A stretch of 64,000 bases of DNA from Monodelphis domestica (lineage: Eukaryota > Chordata > Mammalia > Didelphimorphia > Didelphidae), in contig NC_077234.1 in assembly GCF_027887165.1 (NCBI RefSeq), positions 191,602,465 through 191,666,464 of the forward strand, written 5' to 3'. A model generated the notes under the pieces. That model ran no database searches. It saw only the letters and a list, made by a program, of their open reading frames with translations, and was not told the DNA's origin. Each line of letters opens with the position of its first letter. Positions within the stretch are counted from its first letter, which is position 1. The translations under genes were made by a program, and so were the position numbers. Shown here piece by piece: positions 54,736-64,000 of the stretch.

Positions 54736-55245
54736 ATTGGTTAACATGATTGCCTCACTTAGGAGGGACCCCTGAGCATCTTAGAGTTTCTTATTCTTGC
54801 CATCCCATTTCCCTACATCAATTATTCTCATTATGTGATTTTGATTGTTTTGAGCATTGAAATAGGAGCCGAGTGTTGGAACAAAGGCTAGAAAACCTAT
54901 TGCAAAGTAGTCCCAGCCTGTTTTATTTTCTAGATTTCCTGGAATGATGCCCTTGGTCTGCCATTTCCCTTGTTCTCTTCATTCACCAGCATTGCAACTT
55001 CCCCAGTGCCCAAGCTCATCTGAGACTCTCTGTGCTCCCAAGTTAACCTGAGCCAGATAATCAGATGATTCTTTGCTTCTCTGAGAAAGACAAGTGTTAA
55101 GGGGAAAAGGCGTGAATAATATAAAATATGCATGATATGTCACCTGCCTGCCAGGGATGACAAAATATTGTTTTAGCCAGACACGTACCATTCCACCATT
55201 TGTCAAATGCTATACTTTCACTTCAAGACTTTTAAAAGTTAAAAG
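54736..55245. other. Unrecognised stretch
   Basis: No repeat heads and no domain in the short frames (up to 75 codons). Confidence 0.4.
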
Positions 55246-55247
55246 GT

Positions 55248-55428
55248 CTGGGATAGCTAGGTAGCACAGAAGATCGAGTGTCAGGTCGAGTCAGGATGAT
55301 CTGAGTTCAAATTTGACCTTAGACCTTCCTACCTCCCTGTGGGGCTCTGGGCGAGTCATTTAACTGATTCCTTAGCCATTGCTGCTCTTAGAAATCATTC
55401 TAAGACAAGACGATAAGGGTTATAAAAA
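55248..55428 (+). repeat. Marsupial SINE (GGTAAGGGTT type), diverged
   Basis: It shows GATAGCTAGGTAGCACAGAAG, TCTGAGTTCAAATTTGACC, CTGGGCGAGTCATTTAACTG and CTAAGACAAGACGATAAGGG. Confidence 0.82.
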
Positions 55429-55579
55429 TGAAATAAAATAAAGTTTAAAGGTCTGAAATGTCATTATCTATAAATCATCTCCCCTTCAGCAGAAAGTAGA
55501 AATATTATGGAAATCAAAAGATTTGCTCCCCAGATCTCTTCTGTCCCCTAACATAGAGTTTCTGCTATATTTTTTAGAT

Positions 55580-55830
55580 AGAGTGGATCACATTTTAGAT
55601 TTGGAATCAAGAAGAAATGAATTTTAAACTTACCTTAGCTACTGATTAATTTCATGTGGCCACACTGCGACCCCTTTTGTCTGCCTCAGTTTCCTCACTT
55701 ATAAAATGAGAATAATGTTTCACAGGTTTATTGTGGGGATTAAGTAAGATAAACCACACATAAAGCTCTTTCCATAATTTAAAGGACTCTACCAATATCA
55801 TAATCATTAATATCATTATTATTATAAACT
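55580..55830 (+). repeat. MIR/THER-like SINE
   Basis: It shows AGATTTGGAATCAAGAAG, CTGCCTCAGTTTCCTCAC, AAAATGAGAATAATGTTTCA and ATATCATTATTATTATAAAC. Confidence 0.75.
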
Positions 55831-55909
55831 GTTGACTGTTAAAAGCTGCCTGAGAAATTTAAGTGTAAAACTTTATTTTCTTCACAATTCTATGATTATT
55901 GGCCAATAA

Positions 55910-56032
55910 AGCCCCCAAATTGGATGCTATGCTCCTTACAGGCAGCATCTTTTGTTTTCCACTTTTATATCCCTTGAGATTAGCACAGTGCCTTGCATGT
56001 AAAGGAACTTAATAAAGTTTGGTTCATTGAAT
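55910..56032 (+). repeat. L2-like 3' tail
   Basis: It shows TGCTCCTTACAGGCAGCATC, TTAGCACAGTGCCTTGCATG and GGAACTTAATAAAGTTTGG. Confidence 0.72.
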
Positions 56033-56039
56033 TTTTCTT

Positions 56040-56218
56040 CTTGGAAAGAGGATGATCAGACAAAACGAATGCTAAAGTAAATTTTAGTCAGATGGCCTGA
56101 GCGGATAGTCTCACTTCTCTCTCTGACTGATTGTATGAAGCCACTTAACTTTCCTGAGTCTTAGTTTACTGCAGAAATAGAGGGTTGGACTAAATGATCT
56201 TTAAGGTTTTTTCTTGTC
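56040..56218 (+). repeat. MIR-like SINE
   Basis: It shows ATGAAGCCACTTAACTTTCC, TGAGTCTTAGTTTACTGC and GGGTTGGACTAAATGATC. Confidence 0.65.
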
Positions 56219-56244
56219 CTAAACTTTTGTGAATTGATGATTAC

Positions 56245-56441
56245 CTCTATTTGGGGGTCTCTTGGAGTGTTTGCCAATTCTTTCTCCAGCTCATTTTACA
56301 GATGGGGAAACTGAGGCAAACAGGATTAAGGGACTTACCCAGGGTCACACAGCTAGTGTCGGAGGCCAGATTTGAACTCAGAATGATGACTTTTTCTGAT
56401 TCTAAACCCAGGGTTCTAATCACTGCCTCACCCACATGCCC
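56245..56441 (-). repeat. Marsupial SINE (GGAAATGGCAAACC type), truncated
   Basis: It shows GTGTTTGCCAATTCTTTCTC, GGGGAAACTGAGGCAAACAG, CAGGGTCACACAGCTAGTG and ACTGCCTCACCCACATGCCC. Confidence 0.88.
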
Positions 56442-56805
56442 TCAATAGTAAAACCAAAATCCAAGTCTTTCATTAGTCAACCAAATAACTTGGACTTAAA
56501 GGCAATCTATGAATGTGAGTCTTCAAGTACTCACAGCTAGCCTGGAATGATTTGTTTAGGACAATGTAGGAACATCAAAAGGGCCTGCCAAATGAAATTT
56601 CCAAGTGAAAATTTAAGATGAAATTCAGGAAAATATTCCCGATGGCCTGAGCTGTGGAACTGGCAAAGAGCCTAGTTAGTGGCTGGAATTGTGGTCCCTT
56701 GGGGCATTTGGGACTATATTGGAAAAAGCACTTGAAAATATGCTATAGAGGAAAAATCCTATAATACTGTGATTACCAAAGACCGTGCTTTCTGAAGTTT
56801 ATAAT

Positions 56806-56820
56806 TCACACACACACACA

Positions 56821-56885
<65 letters not shown>
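56806..56885 (+). repeat. (CA)n-(CT)n-(CA)n microsatellite
   Basis: A CA run, a short CTCTCT block (56820-56832), then ~26 CA units. Confidence 0.97.
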
Positions 56886-56887
<2 letters not shown>

Positions 56888-56889
56888 CT

Positions 56890-58058
56890 GCTGAAGTGTT
56901 TCAGCTTGAGAGGAAATGTGTTATTACATTTAAAACAATTGGTTTTCAACATTCAAATTATACAAATTTATCAAGTGGAAGTTTTCACATTTTGGTAATT
57001 GTGGTTTCTAAAACGACTTAGCTTTTAAATTAAATTTGGGAAAGAGTAAATGTACTCGATAATTCAATAGCTTTCATTATTTAGAGGTAAGTTGCAAAAG
57101 TACCTTTGGCATATACCCAGTGATTACTATTCTCTTGCACAAGCATTTTATCATGTGTTAAAATCCGTGAGGATAACATCTGTAGGGAAAAAGTCCCTAT
57201 TCTTATCAACATCTAATCCTATTACATGTGTGTACATATTTGTATGTATAGTAAAGTGTGCCATGAAAGGAGTACATTAAAAGGAACCCTGAGATTGGAT
57301 CTTGCAAAATAAAATATACTTAACGTAACAGTAAATACTATTAATTTAATATATTTTGTAAAATATATGATTAATGTCAATTTCATAAGGCACTAAATGT
57401 TAACATCTTGAGTGCCCAGAAAGTGCACACATGTGCATTTACATGTATAATATGTTTACATATTTTTTTAGTACACGAGACTCTAAATATGTCTCTTAAT
57501 ACAAGTCTTATGGTTTTGATATACAAAAGACATCAGTGAAAAGACTGGAGTTGGTAGACTGGAGACCCCATCCTAGTAACCTTATTTGGCAAGTCACTTT
57601 ATTTTTCTGGGCCCCAGTTTTTTATCTAAACTGAGTCATATTAGAAACCTTTTACTATTCAGTCAAATTGAGTTCAAGATAAATTAATACAATTGTGTGA
57701 CTTCTGTTGCTTTAATTGCTTTTCTATTTTTTTTATTATAAACTTAACAAACTCCCAAAATAGGGATGTTTCCATATACAAGGTTTAACAGAGAAAGATT
57801 ACAGGCAATACACAATTCCCTATTATATACAATTTGTTTTACAAAAAGAATACAATAAATTCATGTTATCTTCAAAGCTCTCCTGCTTTTCTATATTTGC
57901 TTCTAAACTTCCTTCTTGTTTCTCTTTTTTATTGGCCTGCCTTGGTAAGTTAAAATTTAGAACATTAATTGTTTTAGTCCAATTTTATGAGTCTTTATTG
58001 AGTATCTATTGTGGGTAATGTAAAGTCCGCAGGGGAAATGAATGGGTGTGAGATATAC
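56890..58058. other. Mostly unrecognised AT-rich stretch
   Basis: A MIR-like remnant lies near 57535-57640 (GGCAAGTCACTTTATTTTTC). Otherwise nothing recognisable. Confidence 0.4.
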
Positions 58059-58061
58059 TAA

Positions 58062-58300
58062 GACACCATCTAATCCAAAGGTATTTAACCTGGGATCCAC
58101 AGATCAGGGGTCTGTGAACTTTGATGTAGAAAAACAATTGTACCTTTCTTTTCACCAACATTTAAGATTTATCACTTTTTCAATTAAGAATGAAAAAAAA
58201 ATACCTTATTCTGAGACTGGCAAAAGAATTCAGGTAAAAAATTTCTGCCTTTATGTCATGCATGCAATACTAGTTAGCTTTATAAACTTTGTAATTTGGA
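58062..58300 (+). repeat. Possible MER5-like hAT remnant
   Basis: It shows AACCTGGGATCCACAGATCA, GGGGTCTGTGAACTTTGATG and AATTGTACCTTTCTTTTCACC. Confidence 0.45.
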
Positions 58301-58360
58301 GATAGCCAGTGGGGTCAGAATGTGGAAAGGCTTCAAAGCCAATATTATTGGCTTATTAAA

Positions 58361-58386
58361 TATATACATACATATATATATATATG
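58361..58386 (+). repeat. (AT)n microsatellite
   Basis: ATATATACATACATATATATATATATG. Confidence 0.9.
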
Positions 58387-58589
58387 CGAAATCCAAATGG
58401 ATGTCTATTTGTATGAGTGGGAGAGGGAGGCAGAGAGAGTAACAGTTCCCTGTAAAACTTAATATAACACTTTGTAACTAATGCTTTGTAATGTAGAGGC
58501 AATGGTCCTTAAATGACCAGTTTTCTAGGGCTGTGAGGAGAGTTTATCATGTAAATGTTAACTATTATTACCTATCACACAGTTATGAG

Positions 58590-58790
58590 AGGGACTTGAC
58601 AGTGGAGAGAAGACTGCCCTTAGGAGGTCCTAGCTTCAAATCCTGCCTATTTCATATACTTCTGTGTGACCCTCAACAAGGCACTTAACACTTCTGGACC
58701 TCAGGCATCTCTCTAAGATTAGAAGTTAATGGATGAGTTATATATAGATTGGTTTCCTTGGGTGGGGAATTTCCACTGTTCTAATGGATG
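58590..58790 (+). repeat. Diverged marsupial SINE/MIR
   Basis: It shows AGGAGGTCCTAGCTTCAAATC, GTGTGACCCTCAACAAGGC and ACTTCTGGACCTCAGGCATC. Confidence 0.65.
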
Positions 58791-59108
58791 GAATCACAAT
58801 GCTGGACTCAAAGGCATGTAGTAAGTTTTATTATGGTATTTTTGTATAGTAAAGTTTTATTGTAGTTTCCTCTGTATCTCTCCCATTCCTACTAATTGAT
58901 CTACAAGAGCTAGGTCAATTACTCCATGGCTAAGGAGCATATCAAAGAAATGTAAGGCAATTTTGCTGTTAGTAGAATAGGATCAAAAAAATAAAAAAGA
59001 AGAAAAAACAAAAGCTTCTATACCCTACAATTCTTGCTTTCTTTGATGAATTTGGTGGTACCAATTACATTGGTTTATAGATGAGAGCTCGAGAGCAAGA
59101 CTTGGGAG

Positions 59109-59444
59109 TGTAAAATGGAGATTTGAACCCTGGACTTCAATCCCCAGAAGTCCTTGGTACTTCCCAGAATTCCCAGTAATCTCACCTGAGTCCTCACCTG
59201 AGTGTGAGAACACAATTTAGTATTTAAAGGGCTCTCTGCCTCCCAAACTTCTTCTTCTTCTGCTTCTAAGCACATGCGTCTCTCTGCTTGGCGTACAAGA
59301 TGTAGTAAGTGAATGTGAATGGTCTTCAGCCCTAGGCACGTGCTTTTCTTATTTTGTATTTCTTTATCCTTGATTTCTAATAATCTTTTATAAACCTCGT
59401 AAAAATATAATACTTTTAGTAGAGAAACTAATTTAATCTTTACA
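59109..59444 (+). mobile_element. Solo LTR, short ERV family, TSD GGAG
   Basis: It runs TGTAAAATGGAGATTTG...AATCTTTACA with a TTTATAAACC poly-A region. Perfect GGAG repeats flank it (59105-59108 and 59445-59448). It is closest to the copy at 34125-34443. Confidence 0.92.
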
Positions 59445-59449
59445 GGAGG

Positions 59450-60035
59450 TGGGGATGGGATGGGAAAGAAAAGGAAATAGATTTTTGCAACAATCACCAT
59501 GTGTATTCACCCTACCCTTCTCATCAATTGTTCCCCAGCCTCCTTCATTGAAGAGAAGAAAAATGATTTTATTAAGAATGGAAAATAAAGAGGAAGTGTG
59601 GTAAAGAGAAGCACAATTGATGGGGAGAAACTAACTATTAGAAGGAAAGTCCCTTAAATCCTTAGGCTTCAGTTTTCTGAACTGGAAAAGTAGGGATTTA
59701 ATTTGATCAAAATTTCCCAAATTATATTCCATATAATACGAATAATAATAATAATAATAATAATAATATAATATGGCTCTTTAAGAACATTTCAATGTTG
59801 TTGATATTTTCTTATTAAATATTAAATTATCTATCTACTGAAATACTATCTGTAGCAAGTTTTGTGTGTGAAAATCTTGGTTTATTCTGGTTTTTTTTAA
59901 GTTTCCATGATTCTTCTTTTCATTCTTTATCAAGGAGGTATTACATATTTTTCAGACCACCCCCACCCCCACCAGAGCTATATTGGATTCTGCCGATATA
60001 TTTCAAAGTTAAAAATAATCAATTTCTAAAATAAA
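59450..60035. other. Unrecognised stretch with (AAT)n
   Basis: An AAT microsatellite spans 59738-59768. Nothing else was recognised. Confidence 0.5.
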
Positions 60036-60039
60036 TTAA

Positions 60040-60175
60040 ATAAAAACAAGAAAGGGGCTTAGATCATCCAATTCCTCTATTATACAAAGGGAAACTGTCT
60101 CTCATGCAGAGAGAATTAAGAGAACAGACTTAACTTGAGCTTAGGTCTCCTGAGTAGCTTTGTCACTCAATAGAT
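60040..60175 (+). repeat. MIR-like remnant
   Basis: It shows TTAGATCATCCAATTCCTC, TACAAAGGGAAACTG and ACTTGAGCTTAGGTCTCC. Confidence 0.5.
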
Positions 60176-60239
60176 AATTTTGTCAATTATTTGACCAAAA
60201 CAAAACAAAAAATCAACCACATGTTAATCAGTTTCTTCT

Positions 60240-60850
60240 ATGTGTCAGACACCAGGCTGTTTTGGAGATGAGTTCATATGTTAATGAGGGAGACAACATG
60301 AAATATCAAAGGATATAAAAGATATACAGGGTGGATGGCAGGCAATCTAAAAGGAGTACACTAGCAGCTAGTGGGATCAGGAAATGGGCCAGTTGACCTA
60401 AGAATTAAAGGAAGCTAGAGAAATTGAGGTAGAGATGAAGATGGAAAATATTACAGGCATCTGGGATAGCCAGATTCCGGAAAGACAAGCTGTCCTGTGG
60501 AATGCATGACAATTTGGACATATAGGTATATTATAAAGTACAGAAAGAAGTAAAATGTAAGAAGATTAGAAAAATTAGGGAGGGGCCATGTTTATGAAGA
60601 GTTTTTAGTGCTAAACAGACAATCTTATAATATTTGATCCTGGTTACAATCAGGATTTTATTAAGCAGTGGGGGAAGGAATGGTCAAACCTATGTTTTAG
60701 AAATACCTCTTTGGCAACAGTGTTCAGGGTGGACTCAAGTGATGGAGAGAAGTGAGGCATGGAGACCAATTGGAAGGTTATTTCAAATCCAGGTGAAAAG
60801 TAAGGAGGCCTGAGCAAGGGTCACTTCTGTGTGCATGGAGAAAAGGGGGC
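60240..60850 (+). repeat. Dispersed mammalian-type repeat, family uncertain
   Basis: The word order GAGTTTTTAGTGCTAAACAG, AGCAGTGGGGGAAGGAATGG, AGAAATACCTCTTTGGCAAC and GACCAATTGGAAGGTTATTTC recurs widely in mammalian genomes. I cannot name the class with confidence. 33885-34028 looks like its left part. Confidence 0.45.
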
Positions 60851-60916
60851 ATATACAAAACATATGGCAAAGGTAGAAACAAGAAATTTTGTAAATGGAT
60901 TAAATGTATAGGGAAG

Positions 60917-61785
60917 TGTGAATTTTAAAACTACTTCACCCTACTCAGACTGTACTTTAGAAGATTTTATTTAGCTGTCTCCTGATTGTAACAATGAAGA
61001 CACTCTCTTTAACAGAATCAGGCATGCCTTGTAGTACTTTACATTACTCCACCCTACTTAGACATACTTTAGGGGAAGATAAAGTTGTAATCTCCTAATT
61101 CAACAATGAAGGTACTTAGTTCTCACCTTATAGTGAAGCTAGAACTTTAAGCTAAGTCTATTTTTAGACCTTAATACAAAAAGGTGTAAGTAACTATAAA
61201 GGTTAAATTAATCACAAAAAGATCAAGTAGCTAACAAAAGGTGAACTTAACAAAGAAGTGTGAAGTAGCTCAAAAGATACAAACTATTCATAGTAGGTGA
61301 GAACTAAAAGTCTGGGCAGTCCTGGAGAAAGCCTTTGATGTGATTGATAGATGTGAAAATTTAGAGGTGGAGACACAAGGGTGAAAGGTGGGATTTTTTC
61401 ATCTCTCAAAAACTCTTCCTGGAAAGTTGGATCTGGCTGATCATTTCCTGTGAGCAGCCTGGGCGCCAGTTAGATCCTGGAACTCAGCCTGGAGGAGCTC
61501 ACTCAGACAGCTTCCTTGAGGTGGTTTCATGGTGAGTGATAAGACTGAATTCCTTTTCCTTTGGGCTCAGGGAGACCCCTTTGGCCAAGGCCTTTAACTC
61601 CTGCCTGGCTCAGCTTGAGCCAGAGCAGTTTAAATTGACTCTTTTTCCTCTCCTTCTCTATTCTCCTTAAATTCCTTCCCTCTATATTAATTAAATTACC
61701 ATAAATTTCCAGACTCATCTGGGAATTTTATTTGGTGACCATTTAAATCTAAGTTTAAAGTCACAACTCTAAATTCATCTTTACA
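60917..61785 (+). mobile_element. Solo LTR, long ERV family
   Basis: It runs TGTGAATTTTAAAAC...CATCTTTACA (869 bp) and is homologous to the LTRs at 4777 and 19169: CTTTAGGGGAAGATAAAGTTG, GCTAAGTCTATTTTTAGACC, TTAAATTAATCAC. The flanking 4-mers are GAAG and GAGG, a TSD with one mismatch. Near 61415-61700 its middle region differs from the other copies. Confidence 0.87.
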
Positions 61786-61789
61786 GAGG

Positions 61790-62635
61790 TTAGCTTTAAC
61801 ATTTTCCTTTCACCTCTAATCTTATGTAGTTCAGCTAAATTGTTGGAGAGTGAAATTTTAATATCCAAAGAAGTTGTTTCAGCTCACCTTATTCTCAGTG
61901 CTACATCTTGGAGCAGAGTAGGCAAAGTGTGATTGTTATAAGCACAGCCTTAGAAATAAAACATGGGGACTGATAATTTACTAAAAGAGTTGCCAAGAGT
62001 TACTAAACGAGTTAGCATCTATCCAAATATTTTAAAATGAAGCCAAGAAGTACATGTTGGGTAAAATTGATTAAGTTTAGTAATTTGCTTCTTTGATATT
62101 CTTCATGGGCTCTGGTTTTGCTACACATGCTAGGGATACTATTGAAATAATGAAGGTGCAAAGTATGAGCCATGTGAATAAAGGGGAAATGATATAATTT
62201 GGGGGGAGCTTTAGTCAATCTATAGCCTCTTTCTCCATTTATACTTGTATAGAATTAATGACATTTCTTATAGATTTTTCTTTATAATTTAAATTAATCA
62301 ATTTGATTTCATTAATGATAAACAGAAATGAAAAGATGCCATGGTGGACAGAAGAAGATACATTATTAACAATGACTTAAGTTGTACAAAGGGTATTACT
62401 AGAAAAGGAGATAGCTTGTGGATAGCTTGAACCCACTCTTATCTGTAAGGTATTTCAAAGATGAATAAAGCCTCTATAGCCTTGAATAGATACTTTATAG
62501 AAAATAATGGTGGACAAGAACTGTAGCTGCAAAAGGGATATAAGTTTGAAATTTGCATTGTTGTGGTTGAAATTACTTGCAGAGATGAAAATCCTACATC
62601 CATTAAGTAATGAATTCCTGATCTTCCTATTATAT
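61790..62635. other. Unrecognised AT-rich stretch
   Basis: No repeats or coding domains were recognised. Confidence 0.4.
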
Positions 62636-62639
62636 TAAG

Positions 62640-62765
62640 AACTTTAGATTTTGATTCAGAAACAATGGGTTCAAATCCTTAATCTGTTGGTTATTATGAA
62701 CTGGGACTAGCTTCTCTGGATCTCAGTTTCTTCATCTTTAAAATAAGATATTTAACATTATTTCT
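62640..62765 (+). repeat. MIR-like remnant
   Basis: It shows TTTTGATTCAGAAACAATGG, GTTCAAATCCTTAATCTG and GATCTCAGTTTCTTCATC. Confidence 0.6.
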
Positions 62766-62769
62766 ATAC

Positions 62770-63640
62770 ACAAATGTACACATATATGAGACTCATTCTT
62801 AATGTCTATAGTCATGAAGAAGAATGTGAATTTCTTATAATCTAGTGTGATAGAGAAATGTACACAATACACACTAGGATAGTAGATTTAAATACGCAGT
62901 ATCTATATTTAATACCTTTCTTGATTCAAGTGTTAGTTTGATCTCTACAATATTTGTCATATATTGTTCCTGACTATTCTAGTTTCTTCTGAGAAACTTT
63001 CCATGCTGTTGGGATTGAAGATAATATGTAGTGCTTTGGACTTTTGTTTGTTTAATAAGAATAGTTGATTGGCTAACCAGAAAAAAAACATGTCATCAAT
63101 TCATGGGTTAAAATAGATAATATTTAAGCTTGTCCTGAATAGGAGAAATATCATGCTATAGATATGACATGAGCTTTGTTCATTGGCTGTCTCTACTGAA
63201 TTTTGATAAAAGGAATACTGTATTACAAATTTTGATGAACAAGATCTAGTCAGTGTCAATTGGATGCTCTTAACTCAGAACGTATGGTGTCCAATGAACA
63301 ATAACTTAATGTGTACAAGAATGTGGACATAATATCCCTTAGACTTCAGTGAATATTGAAATTTGACAAAGAAGTGAAGGAAAAATATTCGGAATTTTTT
63401 TCTGGCAACAACCAAACACTGAAAATTAAAATATATGTTTAATTCTTCATTACTTTGTTGAAGAATTGGATTAAGACTTTGAATATAATTATGATAAATG
63501 ACTTTGTTTATTACCCAAGGAACAATTGTGAAAACATTCTATGGCAGAAGACTGGCCAGGAGGTGGTTAGCTTGTGGCCGTGGGCACCCATAAATCAGAT
63601 TTTTTAAAAATTGAGTATCCTCTAAATGTTACCCTATACT
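62770..63640. other. Unrecognised AT-rich stretch
   Basis: Nothing beyond AT-rich intron-like sequence was recognised. Confidence 0.4.
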
Positions 63641-63644
63641 TTTT

Positions 63645-63905
63645 AAATTCATGGAGGCAGCCTAGTATAATAGAGTACTTTTAGTATGTAGAGTTAAAAG
63701 AGATTTGACTTGAAATTCTGTTCTGACACTTACTAGTTGTTAAACCCTTGATAAAGGCATTTTATCTCTCTTAGTCTTGGTTTCCTTATCTGTAAAAGGT
63801 GGAGATAATTTTGCTAGTAGTATCACTCTCACAGTGAGTTTGTCTCACAGTGATTCCGGTGAGATACTGTATGTACAGATATAGCACTTCATAAACATTA
63901 GAGCT
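63645..63905 (+). repeat. MIR/THER-like SINE
   Basis: It shows GGCAGCCTAGTATAATAGAG, GACACTTACTAGTTGTTAAACC, TTGGTTTCCTTATCTGTAAA and CACTCTCACAGTGAG. Confidence 0.75.
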
Positions 63906-64000
63906 CTAAAACACTGCATTTTTTATTTTAAGCTATTAAAACTTCAAAGTAAACTAAGACTTTTGGGACACCCCATGTAAATGATATTCATGATGATTAT

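Overview
This window looks like a stretch of a marsupial nuclear genome. It is AT-rich and CpG-poor and is packed with interspersed repeats of marsupial type: L1 LINEs, tRNA-related SINEs opening with GGGCAGCTAGGTGG-like heads, MIR/THER-like SINEs, L2 and L3/CR1 remnants, solo LTRs of class I (gamma-like) endogenous retroviruses, hAT DNA transposons and many microsatellites. No host protein-coding exon could be identified with confidence. The only long reading frames belong to LINE-1 and to a broken retroviral pol. Family names come from pattern recognition alone, without a repeat-library search.

Layout. 1-1003 is the 3' end of an L1 (+). 1071-5589 holds an old antisense L1 bracketed by two short LTRs in inverted orientation, followed by a longer solo LTR with a CTGG target-site duplication (TSD). 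5.6-14.4 kb is ordinary intergenic or intronic sequence with SINEs, microsatellites and a perfect 48-bp-arm palindrome (9448-9632). 14.4-21.8 kb is the most rearranged part. Two abutting hAT elements share CYCTAGAG sites, and next to them lies a decayed ERV: RNase H and integrase, then a polypurine tract, an LTR and a tRNA-Arg-like primer site. This is followed by an inverted RT fragment and an inverted LTR almost identical to the first. 25.5-33.9 kb is an old antisense L1 split by a full-length L1 (26600-32966, minus) that has a 9-bp TSD, an intact ORF1 and a broken ORF2. 34-37.6 kb shows nested insertions: an LTR inside a SINE, then an LTR and a SINE inside an RTE-like LINE. 37.8-44.2 kb is repeat-poor apart from L2/L1 pieces at 40.4-43.1 kb.

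A GC-rich, CpG-dense promoter-like region lies at about 44.2-46.7 kb, with its core at 45.69-46.36 kb. It is bracketed by alternating purine-pyrimidine tracts. It is the best candidate for a host gene start, but neither the gene nor its strand could be identified. From 46.7 kb to the end the sequence is intron-like, with scattered SINEs, L2, L3 and two more solo LTRs (59109-59444 and 60917-61785).

There is no operon-like logic here. The relations that can be read are insertion order (who landed inside whom), shown by TSDs and by restored host reading frames.
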